Part shown: in pieces, positions 50,701 to 61,556 of the stretch
Layout of the letters: each line of letters starts with the position of its first letter
Numbering within the stretch: position 1 is the stretch's first letter
DNA from: Lineus longissimus
Taxonomy: Eukaryota > Nemertea > Pilidiophora > Heteronemertea > Lineidae
Direction of reading: 5' to 3'
Assembly (NCBI RefSeq): GCF_910592395.1
Contig: NC_088308.1
Location: forward strand, 19,111,501 to 19,175,500
DNA length: 64,000 bases
The notes under the pieces: model-generated
Database searches by the model: none
The model's input: the letters and a program-made list of their open reading frames with translations, nothing else
Told to the model about the DNA's origin: nothing
Made by a program: the position numbers and the translations under genes

Positions 50701-53700
50701 AATTAAAGGTGTCGGCCATTACCTAAAGGGCTTTGTTTGACTTTAAGAACATATTTCATAAATTAAAAGGCTTTACCTATGATTGTGGATCTGGGCAGTT
50801 AGTTGGAGAGCACAGCCTTGCAGTCATGGGTTCCCAGTGAAAGCAAAACTCAGAAAATGGTAGCAATTTAGACTGGGTCCGAATGATCAAAATCGATAGC
50901 ATGTCTCCCGTATCACAAAAGTTCTCAAAATCCTGTTGAAAGGTTGGTGTTTTTTCTTCCCACCAATGATGGAACCATCAATGCACGTCAGAGTGAATCG
51001 TCATTTCGGCAGCTTGTCAATAGTACCATAATATCAGGTTTTTTGGCAAGATAGGCCACTCCAGCATTTAGTTGTTATGTCACTGAACTCTAGTGTTTTT
51101 CGCTACAGATTGTCTAATAAACTTACAATGTATAATCTGCTAGAGTCATGTTCCTGCTTCACATTTATCATTATACAAATTATAACAATGCGCTTCCCTT
51201 TTCTACTTTCTATATGAAATGTTGCCAAAGAAAATGGTCTCTTTTCTATTTGGTGACAACTGTTTCAGTTGTTGGTTTGAAGTATATTACAGTACCATAA
51301 TTATATGCAATACTTTTATTAGCCATTCATCTTACATGAGCCTCCTCATCCTTTAGTTATAAAGACAAACATCATGTAGATTTACAGGGCTTATTGCATA
51401 GTTCATATTATACATGGGCAATAGCGTGTGCAGTCATGCCGTTATTTCCTCCAGTAACGGTACAATCAAAATATCGACATAAAATGGCTTTATTTTGAGC
51501 ATAGTTTTAAAGATAAAAATAATTATTGATTGAAAATTCACAACCACCATATAAAAAAACCCTGGATAGTAATGAGAATATCAAAAAGAAAATGTCTAAG
51601 ATGTTCTCTAGAATATTTTCACTGACAAATAATCAGCTTTTCCATGTATGACTGAACTTCACACGTCATAGACATACAATCAGATTCTACAAAATACCAC
51701 CTCAAAACCTCAAGTGCGACCAACGCTGGCAATTCAGTCGCAACGAAAATATCTTTTTCGTAAATGGCTTCAGAAGAGGAGCAGCAACTCAAATTCTTCA
51801 AAATGCTAATTGCGATTGATTTTGCCCCACTGGTCACATATACGTCAACCACTGTTTAATAATTATCCCATTCAAATTTCAACATGGCCGACATTTCAAA
51901 AACACAAAATCAGAAAACCGATGACCTGGATTTTCATAGGATGTAGAGTTGTTTTCAAGACTATGCACATCACAATGATAAACATCTCCTCAAGAACTTG
52001 GGCCAAACACGCCTCAGGGGCTAATACCAGTACCCTATTGATCTCGCATTTCCACACCAATGGCAAAAGAGTCCAACTTGAATAAATCATGTTGTGAACT
52101 CGATGAGCTAGCTACTGGGTGCTCACGATTGTAAAGGAAATCAATTAAATATTAAAGATGGAAAGCAACCTGACAGGTATAGTGGCACTGTAGATTAAGT
52201 GCCAATGTCAAGTGTATGACTGTGAGTTAAAAGAACCATATCCTGCAGTAAAAATCTCAAATTTACAGGGCGCTTTTGGAACAAAATACCAGACCCTTAA
52301 TAGCTCCAGGCCTAACAAAAACTTCCCTACATTGTATTTCAAATGAGATCTGCTGAATTCATCTCATTTTCAACCTTGAACTAGAAACGTATGTGTGTAA
52401 GCATGTACTTCAGTATCTGCAAAAATGTGGCAGTTACCCAAGTCAAATGCATTTTTGCATACATTCACATAAATACAGGTGGTTGAATAAGTAAATGTAA
52501 ATATCTCAGAAATTTGTAATGTAGATTTTAAAGTTATGAAGAAACTTGCATATAAGCCCCAGGTTCGAGTCGATCAACCAGATTTCACTATCTTCTAGCC
52601 TACTTAGCGCGGAGAGTTTGAGTATGGTTGTCCAATTTCTAGTAACTGCTTGTCAAGTGTAATTGGTAGCACCTCTGCAGTTACAGTTACAGATATAGCA
52701 ATCAATGTTGTGACTCATGACCAGTATTGCAAACCTACTGCTACTGCCAAAGTTGGAGAAGGCATAAGATTCCCTGCTTTTAGGCCATAAGAGGTAACAA
52801 AACAATCAACTAAAGACATGCTTCCATTTTAACACAATTATGCTGATATTAATATCATCACATCTCCACCATTTTAAATTACATCAGGTATCAAATACAT
52901 GTACAAACAAAGGTAAAATTATATCTAAAGATGTCAAAATGATCAGCAAAATGTTTTATCAAAGATTACAAGTAACGAAAGAAAACTTGCTTTTTTTGGC
53001 AATTCTTGGATTCTTGGAACGCCCTAAAACAAAGCGCCACACAAATAATTAAAGCATAGCTAAATTATTGGATGCTCCAATCGGATGTGAACACCTTGAT
53101 ACCTCTGAAATCATCAAAGGAATAGTTTTGGAAGGGAAAACCTTGTAGCCAGTGGCCTTTTAAAGCAAGCACATACTCCACTTATAAGGAAATATTTGCT
53201 GTTGATAAGAACATAACAAGAGTCAAATAGACACCTTTACCAAAACAAAGAGAGAAGAAGCTTAAATGATTCGTAAATATTGCATACCGAGCAGTAGCTC
53301 CCTTGGGACATTGATGCGTTGCAGGCAATAATCCCTGTGTTCATTGGTCAGCTTCGGGATGAGGAACATCCACAATGTTGTCTTAGATGGCGTGTCGAAC
53401 ACCCGCGTAACATCATCAAAGAATGTTGCAACATCTCTGCAAAATAATTTCGGGAGGTTTATGACGATTTTGTGTTTTTCTCAGGGCTGATATCATATAT
53501 GAGAACAACTTTCATGTATCATTTGTACAATCTTCCTTGAAGAACAGTTAGCTGTCACAGATATGGGACAATAGACTGGTATGAGCTAGGGTAAATATAC
53601 CGCTTTGACCATAAAAGGCTAACTGAAAAGCTGGTAGCAGTAGTATAGCTTTAGCACATTTGATATTGATTGTGTCAAAGATGTTAGAATAATGTACACC

Positions 53701-56700
53701 GCATAGAACTATGATATATGTAACATGATTTGACAGGAATTCGATGAATTCTGTTAATTGAAGGACTCTCAAAGCATGACAGATGGTTGATTATGCTTTG
53801 TGTAAAGTTGAGTGAAACAGAGGGAATAGACAGGTTCAGTATTGTAAATATCTACACAGGTGGAAACAGTTTCAATAATCTTATCACTCTCATATTAGAA
53901 CAGCTAATCCAAGTCACAAGAACATGTATGTGAATGGGCAAAAACAGAAAAAAAGATAACCTTTACCTTGTATTATTGTATCTTGTCAAGGATCTTCTTA
54001 GATTATCTTTCTCTCTCTTTGTCAACAAATGATCTGCCTGAAAACAAAACATGCAATTTTTTACTCCAAAGCAGTTACAAATACGTGTTAATCTGCTTAA
54101 GCTTTCGATAAGCGGCACTGAGAGTGGGGACATTCCCAGAAAATATCACAAAATATTCACCATCTTTGGTGAGCTTGAGCCATCCCCATTCTAATGAGGT
54201 TATATCACGCTCTTACCCTTTGCTTAAACGTTCTCCCATCCTTGTCTACAATACGACTTGTTTCCTTCAGCCAGGATGAGGACTCGTCATAACTTGAGGT
54301 GGATGCGGTATCGGATGAGGCCGCACTTCCAGGACGGATAGGAACTGAAGGAAGAGACATAAACATATTATTGTCCAGGAGAGAAAAGTTGCCAAGGGCA
54401 TCACAGAAATGCACTAAGTCATGACTTGATCAAATTTTTAATTGCTTCATTGATTAGCTTTTAATTGCATCTCTCTTCAATGGTACTTACTACCTTCCCT
54501 ATCTACCATCTTCATCACTTCAAATGTCGGCCGGTTACCACTTCCCTGGAGGAGTTTTACCAGGTGCGCATGACCACATTTTCTGAAGGTGAAAAACAGA
54601 AAACTTAGATGAATCAGCTCTTCAAAACGCAATGTAAAGGAGAAATAAGAAGCTTCTATTTCTCTTCAAAACACAATGGGGAAAGAAGCTACTCTTCCTC
54701 TACAAGATTCAATGGGGAAAGAAGCTACTCTTCCTCTTCAAGAAACAATGCAAAGGGGAATGAAGCTATTTCTCTTCAAGACACAGTGGGGAAAAAAGCT
54801 ACTCTTCCTCTTCAAGACACAGCAAACAGAAAACTTCACCCTGAGTAACTTAGAGGGACTGAGTTTGAATCAATATTCTTATTTTATGAATACATATCCT
54901 TCCCATACCTGACATCCAGTCCATTCAATCTGAGGATACAGTGGCCTGCCTTTAACCCAGCCCTGTCTGCCGCACCATTGATATCTACAGATTCTATGTA
55001 AACTGGATTTGAACCTCGAAGGATGAAGCCAAAACTTCCATCTTTTCTATCAACTGTAACTGTCCTAAAAACAAGAAGAATAGTACTACTAATACAACGC
55101 AAAACATTTTACTTGTTGTCAACGACGACAATGACGATGGCTATGACAATGACCATACTGATGATGACGATGATGATGATGAACTTACTTAATGTCCCCC
55201 TGTGTCAGATCAGGGGTGCGACTTGACAATGACGATGGCTATGACAATGACCATACTGATGATGACGATGATGATGATGAACTTACTTAATGTCCCCCTG
55301 TGTCAGATCAGGGGTGCGACTTCTTGATTTGACTCTAAGCGATGCTGTCTGATCATTGGAAGAGAGGTCGGTAGAGTTGGGGTCATTGTCGAGGATCGTA
55401 TCGAACATATTACGATGTTTGACAGGGATAAAGGGCCTGAAATGATAAGAGGTAATGCAATGTTTAAGTCACATGTTCAGTAAGAAGCCATTTCTGGTTG
55501 GCACCAGTTATACAAGACCGCTTCAGTTGAACTCACTCAGAAGGAGCCCCTTACTATTAAAGGGTGAGAATAGACAAGGCTGGTGAGGGGATGATTTGGA
55601 AATAGTGAAAGCCAAATCTGTATGGCATCACTTTTATCATCAGCATATCAATGATTGTTTGCTGGTTCAGCAGTATTTCACTGCTGATACTCCTATGAGA
55701 ACTTTGAATCAGTGCTGTGATTGACACAAGTTGGAACAAAATTTCCAGATTTTTTATCCGCAAGCGCACACCAGAATTTGCTTCAGTAATCACCAATGCG
55801 TGTGTGCAACCTGATCAAATCTGGAAACTTTCAAAGTCCTCAAAAGAGTATAATTTTAAAGCTTATTGTATCTGAAAGCTATGTTATCGTACTTGTCAAT
55901 TTCATTGATGGGTTAATTGAACCTATGACCTTCATCTTATATGGGCACTTGTAACGTTATAACTGAGATATCATATTCAAGCGACACCGGTGCCATGAAT
56001 TATGGAAAGTTAATCAGTGGATTTCCATTGTATTGCATACTCACATCCTGCATAATTCATTAAAATAGCATTATTTATCACCATGGAACAATATGGGACC
56101 TCTCAATACTCTATCAGCGCCATAAGACCAGGCAACCAGATTGTGTTTATTCAATATGGACATGGAATTAAATGCACCTAACTCCACCTAAAATATCTGT
56201 TCCTAATTCCAATTGAACTTTTTATTAGACATTGGCAAGAAAACTAATTATTGACTCTCTCGTATTCCTGAACTGGTGTTTTAGGATTAAGAATTTGCCC
56301 AAGCAAGGTAATATAATGTCAGCCATCAACTTTCAAGACTGATATGATCTATTTTTGGATCATGCTTTGTTGCGCCATTTAGCCGACAATGACTAAAGCA
56401 TCATTATGATATTCAGGAAGCAAACAGGTAAAACTGATTTTGTTAGATACACATCAAAACATCGACAGCTGCTGCACATAGGCCTATGATACAGTCACAA
56501 CATATCGTACACAGGCCCATTAATCAAGAGATAATCAATACACTTTCAATAGAAAACAGGGCTGTCCCGTTTTAACCCACACAACTCTCGTAGTAGGAAT
56601 GAACAATCGATTGGAAATAGGTGGCTCGGGTGGAGCCTGCAGTACTTGGTTTAGATTTCTTATCAGCCATAATATATCAGTTGTAAAGTAAAAGACAGTA

Positions 56701-59700
56701 CATAATACTTAGCAAACCAACCACAGGTTCATAAATTTTATATTTTACAGCTTCAAGAATCTTCCCCCAAACTGCTCAAACACTAGGCAAACAAGTAATT
56801 TTTGACACTGTGACCTCCAGGACCATTGACAATGTGATGGCCAGTTGGAATACAGCCGCCTGATATTTATAGACAAATTTGGATGGAAAAATAGTGACTT
56901 TCAGATTTTTATTATCTTACATTGTATGAACACCCCCATCATTAACTAGTTTCATGGATAAACTGTGTCAATTCGGTCAGTCACATGCCAAAGACATACT
57001 TTCCTCTTCCTCAGCCCCCACCCAATATCCATCTGACAGATAACTTACAAATTTCCAGGCAACTCCCACCATTCTCCAGTAATCCACTTGCTAAGAATAA
57101 AGGACATTGTTACATCAAATTCAACACTCGACTGTGTAATTCATAGGATCTTTCTTGTTTCACATCTCGCCTTCTCGAGCCAGGGGCAGGTCATATCACC
57201 CCACTAACCATAGCATAAGCTTTTATCGTAATAGAACAATATTGTCTTTGCAGACAGTGAGCTCATATGTCAAAGACAATGGAATTTGTGGCAGATGGCC
57301 TCAAGTATATTTTGCGAAATAACATGACGATCATTCCTTTTGATGAACTACACAACAGTTACCAGTAGTTCTGCCTTGAGCCGCAAGCTGATGTGTTAAG
57401 TTGTGTTTTTCACGAGAGCACATCCTTGTAGTGGTTTTTCATACTAAACAGACAAAGTGTGAAAATCTGTTGTTGTGTCCACATCAAAAACTGATAAGGC
57501 GGGATCACTTCTGGATTTTATTAAGGACATCCAATACGGGTTTCGTTCTTACTGCAGGGGTTCAAGGTTGTCATCTTTGGTTCCAGCATGCTTCTGTTAG
57601 GCAGCCTCTAATCTTTCATAGTTGACAAGTAGGTGAAAATGTTAAAATACTAAAGCACAACTAATAAACCTTCGACACATACATACTCACCATGTTATAA
57701 CATTACAGGGAAAAGGAACTTCTATATAAAAATGAAATAAACAGTGAAATTTTCTTACCTCACTTCTTTTATAAGTCGTCTATGCTTGGACGAGTTAAGT
57801 AAAAGCGCCAAAGCCCGACTCAGCCTCTCAACGTTGCGGTCCTCAGCATATTGCTTGAGGACCCCAACAACCGCCATTTTCTTTTCATAATCTCTCCCCA
57901 ACATATCATTCATCTGCAAGACAAGATTAAAGCATAGGTGTACTATATTCAACCCTATCTATGGCATGTTTTTTGTAGCAAAATTCGATTTGAGCAACAT
58001 TGCAATTAAAATTCGATTTTTGTGCCTATCTATTCGATTTTAATCAACTTTGTTCGATTCTTCCCTCAATCATTTGATTTTTTTGCATATTCATTCGATT
58101 TTTTTCAAACATTTATCAACAAAAAATACTGTTCTTGTTGTATATCAAATCAAACACTATAAATTCATAATCGAATATAACTTAGAAAAAATCAAAAGGT
58201 GAAAGAAATAGATCAAAATCAGATTCAAATATATCGCATTAACTGGTCAAAAAACGAAGCATTTTCGATTTTAATTACACCAAATCTTTCAATTTAATCA
58301 AAGTATATTCAATTTCAGAATCAAATAAGAAGTATATACGATTTTGAAATCGAATACTCATTCGATTTAAATCGAATAGGTCATTCGATTTAAAATCGAA
58401 TAGACCATTCGATTTAAAATTGAATATGTCATTCGATTTTTGTAGATTTCTATTCGATTTTGATTGGTCAATCGTAGTCACGTGACAAACTAGCAACCAA
58501 TTAGAATCGAATGGAATAGGAGCAGAATCGAATAGACCATTCGATTTAAAACCGAATAGGTCATTCGATTTTGTGTAGATTTCTATTCGATTTTGATTGG
58601 TCAATCATAGTCACGTGACAAACTAGCAACCAATTAGAATCGAATGGAATAGGAGCAGAATCGAATGAGACCATTTGATTTAGAAATCGAATACTCATTC
58701 GATTTAAATCGAATAGGTCATTCGATTTAAATCAAATAGACCATTTGATTTTTAAATCGAATATTGCTTTTCATTTGATATGGAATTGAATGAACATTCA
58801 TTCTTAAAATCAAATTATCATTCAATTTTTTTGTAAGAACTATTTGATTATATCGAAATGTACTTTAATCTATATGACGAATTATGCGATTAATATTGAA
58901 TAGGTGATTTGTAAGAATCGAATGAGATTGTTTGATCTCGGTCTTGATATTTTAAACTCTTTCCAATACATTTTTGATAAAACAACCTATCATTCGATTC
59001 GATTGACAATTTATTTGATTTATTTTTCACTAAAGAAACTATTCATTCGATTTCTGACTGAAATATTGAATGAATCAGTGAATCGCATAGTGCTACACAT
59101 AACAGGCCATACCTATCTTCCATAATTTGATCAACTAATCAAACGATCAACCGATTAATGTCGACCATTAGGTCCCACTGGGGACTACCCTCAATTACAT
59201 GTGTAGAACATCCCAAAAAACTCAAGCTACAAACTTCCTTGGATCGAAATAAAAGCCGAGGTACCCACCTTTCCAAACAAGTCCCTAGCTTTCTTCACCC
59301 TACTGCCAGGGGACTTCATCCTGACATCATTCAGCGGCACCCCCAGTTGATTCTCAGTCCCCACTGCCTTCTCGAATGCCAGGATACCAAGGACCATCTT
59401 TCCATAGTGAGAGGCAAGCAATGTCTGTACGGCCTCGCATGTACGGACATAGTGGCCATTGACTTCAAGTACAAGATCACCTTAAAGAAAGTAGAGAACG
59501 GTATGATACTGTACTTTGCATAAAAAAGAAAGGAGAGAACAGATGTATTGCGCAATCAATTGCATAAAGAAAGGAGAGAACAGATGTATAAAGAATTTAG
59601 GAGAGAACAGATGTATAAAGAAAGGAGAGAACAGATGTATTGGGCAATTGCATAAAGAAAGGAGAGAACAGATGTATAAAGAAAGGAGAGAACAGATGTA

Positions 59701-60827
59701 TTGGGCAATTGCATAAAGAAAGGAGAGAACAGATGTATAAAGAATTTAGGAGAGAACAGATGTATAAAGAAAGGAGAGAACAGATGTATTGGGCAATTGC
59801 ATAAAGAAAGGAGAGAACAGATGTATAAAGAAAGAAGAGAACAGATGTATTGGGCAATTGCATAAAGAAAGGAGAGAACAGATGTATCAAGAAAGGAGAG
59901 AACAGATGTATTGGGCAATTGCATGAAGAAAGGTGAGAACAGATTTCCTAACAAGAGGCTACAGGGCCTATCGCTCAGCTGAGGTTTTTCATGAGGAACA
60001 ATCCAGATAGGCCCAACAGAGTTAGTGAAAAGAACAGCTCATGACTACACTCAAGCAGCATTCTTCTCCTTAAATATCTTAGAAGAACTTTCTCCAGACA
60101 CAATCTTTTAGATGAAGACTTCTTATATTAAAGGGAGTGTCTTAGGAATTGACCGCATGAAAGATTCTTAGTTCCTGTTTAGAGGGCACTGTTCAGGAAT
60201 TATCAGAAAATGTACACAAATGCTCAACAAATAATTGTACACCTTTTTAGAGATCTATTTGTAGCAACCCCTATGCAGGAACTCTGTAATTTTCACAACC
60301 GCTGGCCCAACATTATCTTGGGACAAGGAGGAGACACAAACAAGCTACAAAGGTTGTAATACAAGAAAGACTCAATGCTCCCAAACTGATTCTACTTTAC
60401 CTTCTCTCACGCCAGACTGGTATCCCGGCCCAAATGGGTTAATCGACTGGACAACAACTGGCTTGGATCCGCTCACAGTAAATCCATATCCCAGTTGGCG
60501 ATTTGGAACAATCTCTAAATGCTGAAGTCGTGTCACAACTCCAACTGTTGGTGGCACCGTCGCGCTATGGCGGGCTAAAGTCTTGACTGCATCTATTGAC
60601 ATATTAGCAACATCATGTCCATCAATTTCCAACAACTGATCACCTGGGAGTATCCCAGCTTTATGGGCGACGCTCCCTTTTTCAACACTGATGACAAAAC
60701 ACGGACCAGTACCCCATAATCCAAATCCGAACGCATCCGGCCAATGTCTGTTTGTCAGTTGGCGAGTATTTGGCGAGGCGGCAACCCCTGAAGGGGCGCC
60801 GTGATGCATATGTACACTGCGATCCAT
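35604..60827 (-). CDS. Delphilin-like formin with three PDZ and three HHD domains (27 exons, about 1,547 residues)
   Basis: This is a scaffold plus actin-nucleation protein. In mammals the homologue delphilin (GRID2IP) binds the GluD2 receptor at cerebellar synapses; the invertebrate role is not known to me. The 27 exons listed in the five block entries join in phase from ATG 60825-60827 to TAG 35604-35606, with no internal stop. An in-frame TGA upstream of the ATG supports the start. Domain order: PDZ1 (about 28-100), PDZ2 (102-183), HHD1 (214-280), PDZ3 (314-393), HHD2 (440-512), HHD3 (588-664), a His/Ser/Pro-rich linker (about 810-1140), FH1 (about 1145-1161), FH2 (1172-1540). Delphilin identity rests on IPVKHRNMFDTIL after HHD1, the PDZ block FGFILRGSNPVYIESV, and FH2 blocks KYLELEHKF and LSKPDQFCFEM, all close to human delphilin. 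The two extra N-terminal PDZs with an HHD resemble whirlin/PDZD7. An extra or skipped phase-compatible exon cannot be excluded. Confidence 0.92.
38052..38330. repeat. Minisatellite in a delphilin-like intron (TGACAATGTTTGTG units)
   Basis: About a dozen imperfect copies of an 18-21 bp unit around TGACAATGTTTGTGATTTG lie head to tail. A higher-order duplication of about 80 bp also carries TAAGACTCACACTACTTGCC. The frames open on both strands are by-products of the repeat. Confidence 0.85.
42005..45845 (-). other. Delphilin-like gene, exons 13-16: Ser-rich region, micro-exon, His/Ser/Pro-rich linker, FH1
   Basis: Exons: 45675-45845, 43927-43973 (47 nt), 43478-43697 and 42005-43161, with junction phases 1, 0 and 1, ending phase 0. 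Exons 13 and 15 are Ser-rich. The 1,157-nt exon 16 carries many HSP, HH and QSP words (SPYHSPHHQSPLPVHSHQS), an isolated CPQC, then a short FH1 (MPPPPPPLPPVPPPLPK) and the start of FH2 (YVKRLNWEKL). The proline runs are the profilin-binding type used by formins. Exon 14 is needed to move the frame from phase 1 to 0, which supports it despite its size. Confidence 0.85.
47161..53287. other. 6.1-kb intron of the delphilin-like gene; no exon recognised
   Basis: This is the largest intron of the formin gene, between the end of HHD2 and the acidic linker exon. It is AT-rich. Open frames (for example 51619-51852 minus, 52840-53052 plus) lack convincing splice sites and homology. A weak tRNA-like segment is noted at about 50797-50850. 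An extra phase-1/phase-1 exon could be hidden here. Confidence 0.5.
50797..50850 (+). repeat. Weak tRNA-like (possible SINE head) segment
   Basis: CAGTTAGTTGGAGAGCAC resembles a tRNA D-arm/A-box and GGGTTCCCAGTG, about 30 bases on, resembles a degraded T-arm/B-box. The acceptor stem does not pair, so this is not a working tRNA gene. Confidence 0.25.
54610..54840. repeat. Minisatellite in a delphilin-like intron (AAGAAGCTACTCTTCCTCTT units)
   Basis: Four to six imperfect copies of a unit of about 40-50 bp combine GGGGAAAGAAGCTACTC with TTCCTCTTCAAGA and CAATG. It lies close upstream of exon 6 (54494-54582) in transcript direction. Confidence 0.8.
55127..55322. repeat. Perfect 98-bp tandem duplication spanning a splice donor
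   Basis: 55127-55224 and 55225-55322 are identical as read. Each copy holds the last 36 bases of delphilin-like exon 4, its GTAAGT donor and an adjacent ATG/ATC-rich intronic run. On the minus strand the right-hand copy supplies the donor used in my model (exon end 55287); the left-hand copy repeats the exon end and donor 98 bases downstream. Confidence 0.92.
57970..59070. repeat. AT-rich ATTCGATTT/AAATCGAAT repeat field in a delphilin-like intron
   Basis: More than 30 occurrences of ATTCGATTT or its complement occur in about 1.1 kb, often as abutting palindromes (ATTCGATTTAAATCGAAT). Inside it a block of about 133 bp with TTGATTGGTCAATC, AGTCACGTGACAAAC and GAATAGGAGCAGAATCG is directly duplicated (near 58431 and 58561). 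It looks like a self-expanding palindromic satellite or a nested MITE. Confidence 0.85.
59269..60827 (-). other. Delphilin-like gene, exons 1-2: tandem PDZ1-PDZ2
   Basis: Exon 1 is 60401-60827 and exon 2 is 59269-59480, joined in phase 1. PDZ1 has the ligand-loop variant FGFGLWGTGPCFVISV and the GDQLLEIDGHDV strand. PDZ2 has LGYGFTVSGSKPVVVQSI and is completed across the junction by GDLVLEVNGHYVRTCEAV. The two PDZs are separated by almost no linker, as in harmonin/whirlin supramodules. The intron between the exons holds the 59520-59945 minisatellite. Confidence 0.9.
59520..59945. repeat. Minisatellite in the first delphilin-like intron (AAGGAGAGAACAGATGTAT units)
   Basis: About 12 copies of a core AAAGGAGAGAACAGATGTAT alternate with two spacers, TGGGCAATTGCATAAAG and AAAGAA(TTTAGG), making composite units. 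Open frames on both strands (for example 59556-59954 minus) arise from the repeat and are not genes. Confidence 0.92.
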
Positions 60828-61502
60828 ATCCAATGACTTAATATTTGGCGACAGAAATCATCCCAAGATTGTTTATCTTTGAATTAATGTCCGCTGAGAA
60901 TCACACCGCTATCGCCTCAAGGTTTCCCCCAGCACACAATTAAAACAACTCCGCTGAAAAGCTTACACAAATATTTTTCCACATTTGACCAATATTTGTG
61001 CAATTATTACCTGAAGAAGTCATTTGAAAATATTTTATCCATGACACTGATATGACTTGGAGGCAAAAAGAGGTGAAAGGTTATTCTTAAGTTACATCAA
61101 ACCATACAGTCAATTAGTGATTTAATGCACTGCTTTCCTTGCTTGGTGTTCTTGATATCACAACTTAGTGGAGCTTTTGGAAGTTTATGGTCAAAACTGT
61201 TGTAGATTTGTATGCACAAAATGTCTATTGCCAAATTAATCCTCCTTGTTTTTGATATGTCACATTTAAAAAAAAATGGTTAGGAATCCAGGACAAGTGA
61301 TATAACTTTGTTGGGCTATTCAATTCTTGCACTTACTATTCTTGTAACAACATATCTACATCCAGCACACATGAAATATCCTTAAATTATGAAAATTTCA
61401 AGTAGACTCTGCATTATCCTTGAGACAGCATAACACAGATGTTATATTCCACTTGACGACCAAACCCTAAAATTTTCAAAGCGACTCCTGGAACAATTCA
61501 AC
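60828..61502. promoter_or_regulatory. Probable divergent promoter region of the delphilin-like gene
   Basis: It lies upstream of the formin start codon and, if the exon at 61503 is real, between two head-to-head genes 675 bases apart. No TATA box or CpG enrichment stands out. The call is inferred from gene orientation. Confidence 0.35.
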
Positions 61503-61556
61503 ATGGCTAACAGGACGCCCAATGTTGGAACTTACGAGTCGTCACAGCGAACACAG
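61503..61556 (+). CDS. Possible first coding exon of a divergent gene
   Basis: ATG in good context (CAACATGGC) opens 18 codons (MANRTPNVGTYESSQRTQ) that end at a good donor, CAG|GTATGC, in phase 0. The higher local GC and position 675 bases from a divergent gene start fit a real first exon. No second exon was recognised before 64000, so the gene would continue off the window. The short length makes a chance match quite possible. Confidence 0.35.

Larger units (their letters stand above)
46052..54037 (-). other. Delphilin-like gene, exons 8-12: tandem HHD2 and HHD3
   Basis: Exons: 53967-54037, 53288-53436, 47026-47160, 46585-46753 and 46052-46203, with junction phases 2, 1, 1 and 2, ending phase 1. 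HHD2 (exons 8-9) reads LLTKREKDNLRRSLTRYNN then DTPSKTTLWMFLIPKL. HHD3 (exons 11-12) reads LLTSRERLELKNALQIYTRN then DTPSKRTLWLYIIPLL. Exon 10 is an acidic linker. The two HHDs are obvious paralogues of each other, and the intron inside each falls in an Arg codon in phase 2. Confidence 0.9.
54217..57913 (-). other. Delphilin-like gene, exons 3-7: HHD1 and PDZ3
   Basis: Exons: 57759-57913, 55287-55436, 54909-55064, 54494-54582 and 54217-54344, with junction phases 2, 2, 2 and 1, ending phase 0. HHD1 spans exons 3-4 (KKMAVVGVLKQYAEDRNV, LLNSSKHRRLIKEVRPF). PDZ3 spans exons 4-6 (GSFGFILRGSNPVYIESV, GHCILRLNGLDVR, HLVKLLQGSG). Exon 7 is a Ser-rich linker ending KDGRTFKQR. The exon 4 donor lies inside a perfect 98-bp tandem duplication (55127-55322). 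Confidence 0.9.

Noticed and set aside
50797-50850. tRNA gene
   Set aside because: Only degraded A- and B-box-like words are present. The acceptor stem and anticodon arm do not fold.
51619-51852. 77-residue minus-strand frame in the 6.1-kb formin intron (GAKSIAISILKNL...)
   Set aside because: It looked helical enough to be an extra exon, but no acceptor/donor pair fits the phase-1/phase-1 slot, and the flanking exons join in frame without it.
58275-58604. 109-residue minus-strand frame rich in SNGLFD words
   Set aside because: It is produced by the ATTCGATTT repeat field, not by selection for a protein.
59556-59954. 132-residue minus-strand open frame with repeated LFSPFF/SVLSFLY words
   Set aside because: It is the translation of the minisatellite at 59520-59945. 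The repeated peptide follows the DNA unit, and it lies inside a formin intron.
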